Positions 63,629 to 64,000 of a DNA stretch of 64,000 nt are shown piece by piece (position 1 is the stretch's first letter; each line of letters opens with the position of its first letter). The DNA is taken from contig JADYZU010000039.1 in the NCBI GenBank assembly GCA_020852925.1, positions 1 to 64,000 on the forward strand, in the 5' to 3' direction. The translations under genes and the position numbers were made by a program. The notes below the pieces were generated by a model, which was not told the DNA's origin, made no database searches, and saw only the letters and a list, made by a program, of their open reading frames with translations. The stretch comes from Rubellimicrobium sp. (GTDB lineage Bacteria; Pseudomonadota; Alphaproteobacteria; Rhodobacterales; Rhodobacteraceae).

Positions 63629-64000
63629 TCAGGCAGTCACCGGGCCCAGGGCCAGCGGCGAGAAGGTGAGTTCGGGATAGCCGAAACATTGCGGCCCCAC
63701 GACCGCCATCGCCTCGGGTGTCTTCATGAGGTCATGCGCCGGCAGGCCGATCACGGCCAGGCGCTGGCCATAGCGCAGGACTTCGGTGGTGATCGGCTCT
63801 CCGGTCTCGAGGTCGAGGTTGATGATGAGATCGGGCACCATGATCACCGGGCGCCCGTCCACCCAGAGCACGAGGTTCTCGTTCTGGATCGCCACGCTGG
63901 CCTCGGAGCCGGCCCAGTCGCCCAGCCCGGCGATCCGCGCCTCGCCGCGCACGAAGCCGCCCTTCAGTTCGCGGCGCACGTCCGTCACCTTGCCGGTGAA
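63629..64000 (-). CDS. DUF917 family protein, C-terminal part (second copy, cut by window end)
   Basis: Only the last 123 or so residues are in the window; the frame remains open to base 64000 and reads FTGKVTDVRRELKGGFVRGE, which aligns with FHGRVQDIERRTEGGFARGR of the first copy. Residues RYGQRLAVIGLPAHDLMKTPEAM likewise align. So the two genes are tandem paralogues, and the upstream (rightward) one is probably the first of the operon. Its start and any neighbouring hydantoinase or permease lie outside. Confidence 0.85.
   Translation of the reverse strand, partial: FTGKVTDVRRELKGGFVRGEARIAGLGDWAGSEASVAIQNENLVLWVDGRPVIMVPDLIINLDLETGEPITTEVLRYGQRLAVIGLPAHDLMKTPEAMAVVGPQCFGYPELTFSPLALGPVTA

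Overview
The window is a high-GC chromosomal segment of an alphaproteobacterium, most likely a member of the Rhodobacteraceae (Paracoccus/Rhodobacter-like). This is inferred from gene order and protein content: an NsrR whose cysteines sit at 91, 99 and 105, the block murA-DUF2948-hisD-UPF0262-phosphatase-infA-maf-RNase G-yacG, the run rpiA-gor-hflK-hflC-DUF2065-degP, lgt-methyltransferase-pgeF, small DUF3572/DUF2842/DUF4177 proteins, and the family's intergenic repeats. I saw no transposase, phage gene, CRISPR array, plasmid origin or rRNA. It looks like core chromosome, with one possible scar of mobility at a tRNA-Thr gene.

Layout. 1-6.3 kb: a gene edge, nsrR, pepN, a lytic-transglycosylase-like lipoprotein, gatB and a DUF4177 protein. 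6.3-9.5 kb: zinc uptake, with zur-znuC-znuB divergent from znuA around a palindromic Zur-type site. 9.5-15 kb: a luciferase-like oxidoreductase, an MttB-family protein without pyrrolysine, a HAD phosphatase, DUF3572 and a PleD-like diguanylate cyclase. 15-17.3 kb: a four-gene unit (EF-hand protein, ECF sigma factor, putative anti-sigma factor, CnrX-like sensor). 17.5-23 kb: DUF983, NUDIX, desaturase, lipocalin, a MerR-family metal regulator and the ZntA-type efflux ATPase. 23-31.4 kb: the conserved murA-hisD-infA-maf-yacG block, interrupted by an NTF2/GNAT/nitrilase trio. 31.5-31.8 kb: tRNA-Thr(GGU) preceded by a truncated 5' copy. 31.8-41 kb: assorted metabolic and stress genes (DUF4432, redoxin, SDR, patatin, Rieske/FAD reductase, ECF sigma with an AhpD-like protein, folE, a helical exported protein, SRPBCC, a peptidoglycan-binding lipoprotein). 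41-47.5 kb: the envelope proteostasis run degP-DUF2065-hflC-hflK with gor and rpiA. 47.6-54.4 kb: mntH, sdaA, a DMT exporter, thiamine pyrophosphokinase and a long conserved protein with a low-complexity middle. 54.4-62.5 kb: DUF2842, purA, a membrane protein, secG, pyrG, ubiK, lgt, an NDUFAF7-like methyltransferase, pgeF and a small basic protein. The right edge holds two tandem DUF917 genes, the second cut by the window end.

Metal homeostasis recurs: Zur/ZnuABC (Zn in), a MerR regulator with ZntA (Zn/Cd/Pb out), MntH behind a Fur/Mur-like palindrome, and the EF-hand/ECF unit. The most interesting unexplained signal is a modular intergenic repeat at five places (about 3.5, 6.3, 40.2, 46.7 and 59.3 kb). 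Its two longest copies share extra hairpins whose stems differ by compensatory base-pair changes. Gene-free stretches near 300 bases are 31424-31708 (promoter, tRNA fragment, inverted repeat) and 40168-40460 (almost filled by a repeat copy); others are shorter.
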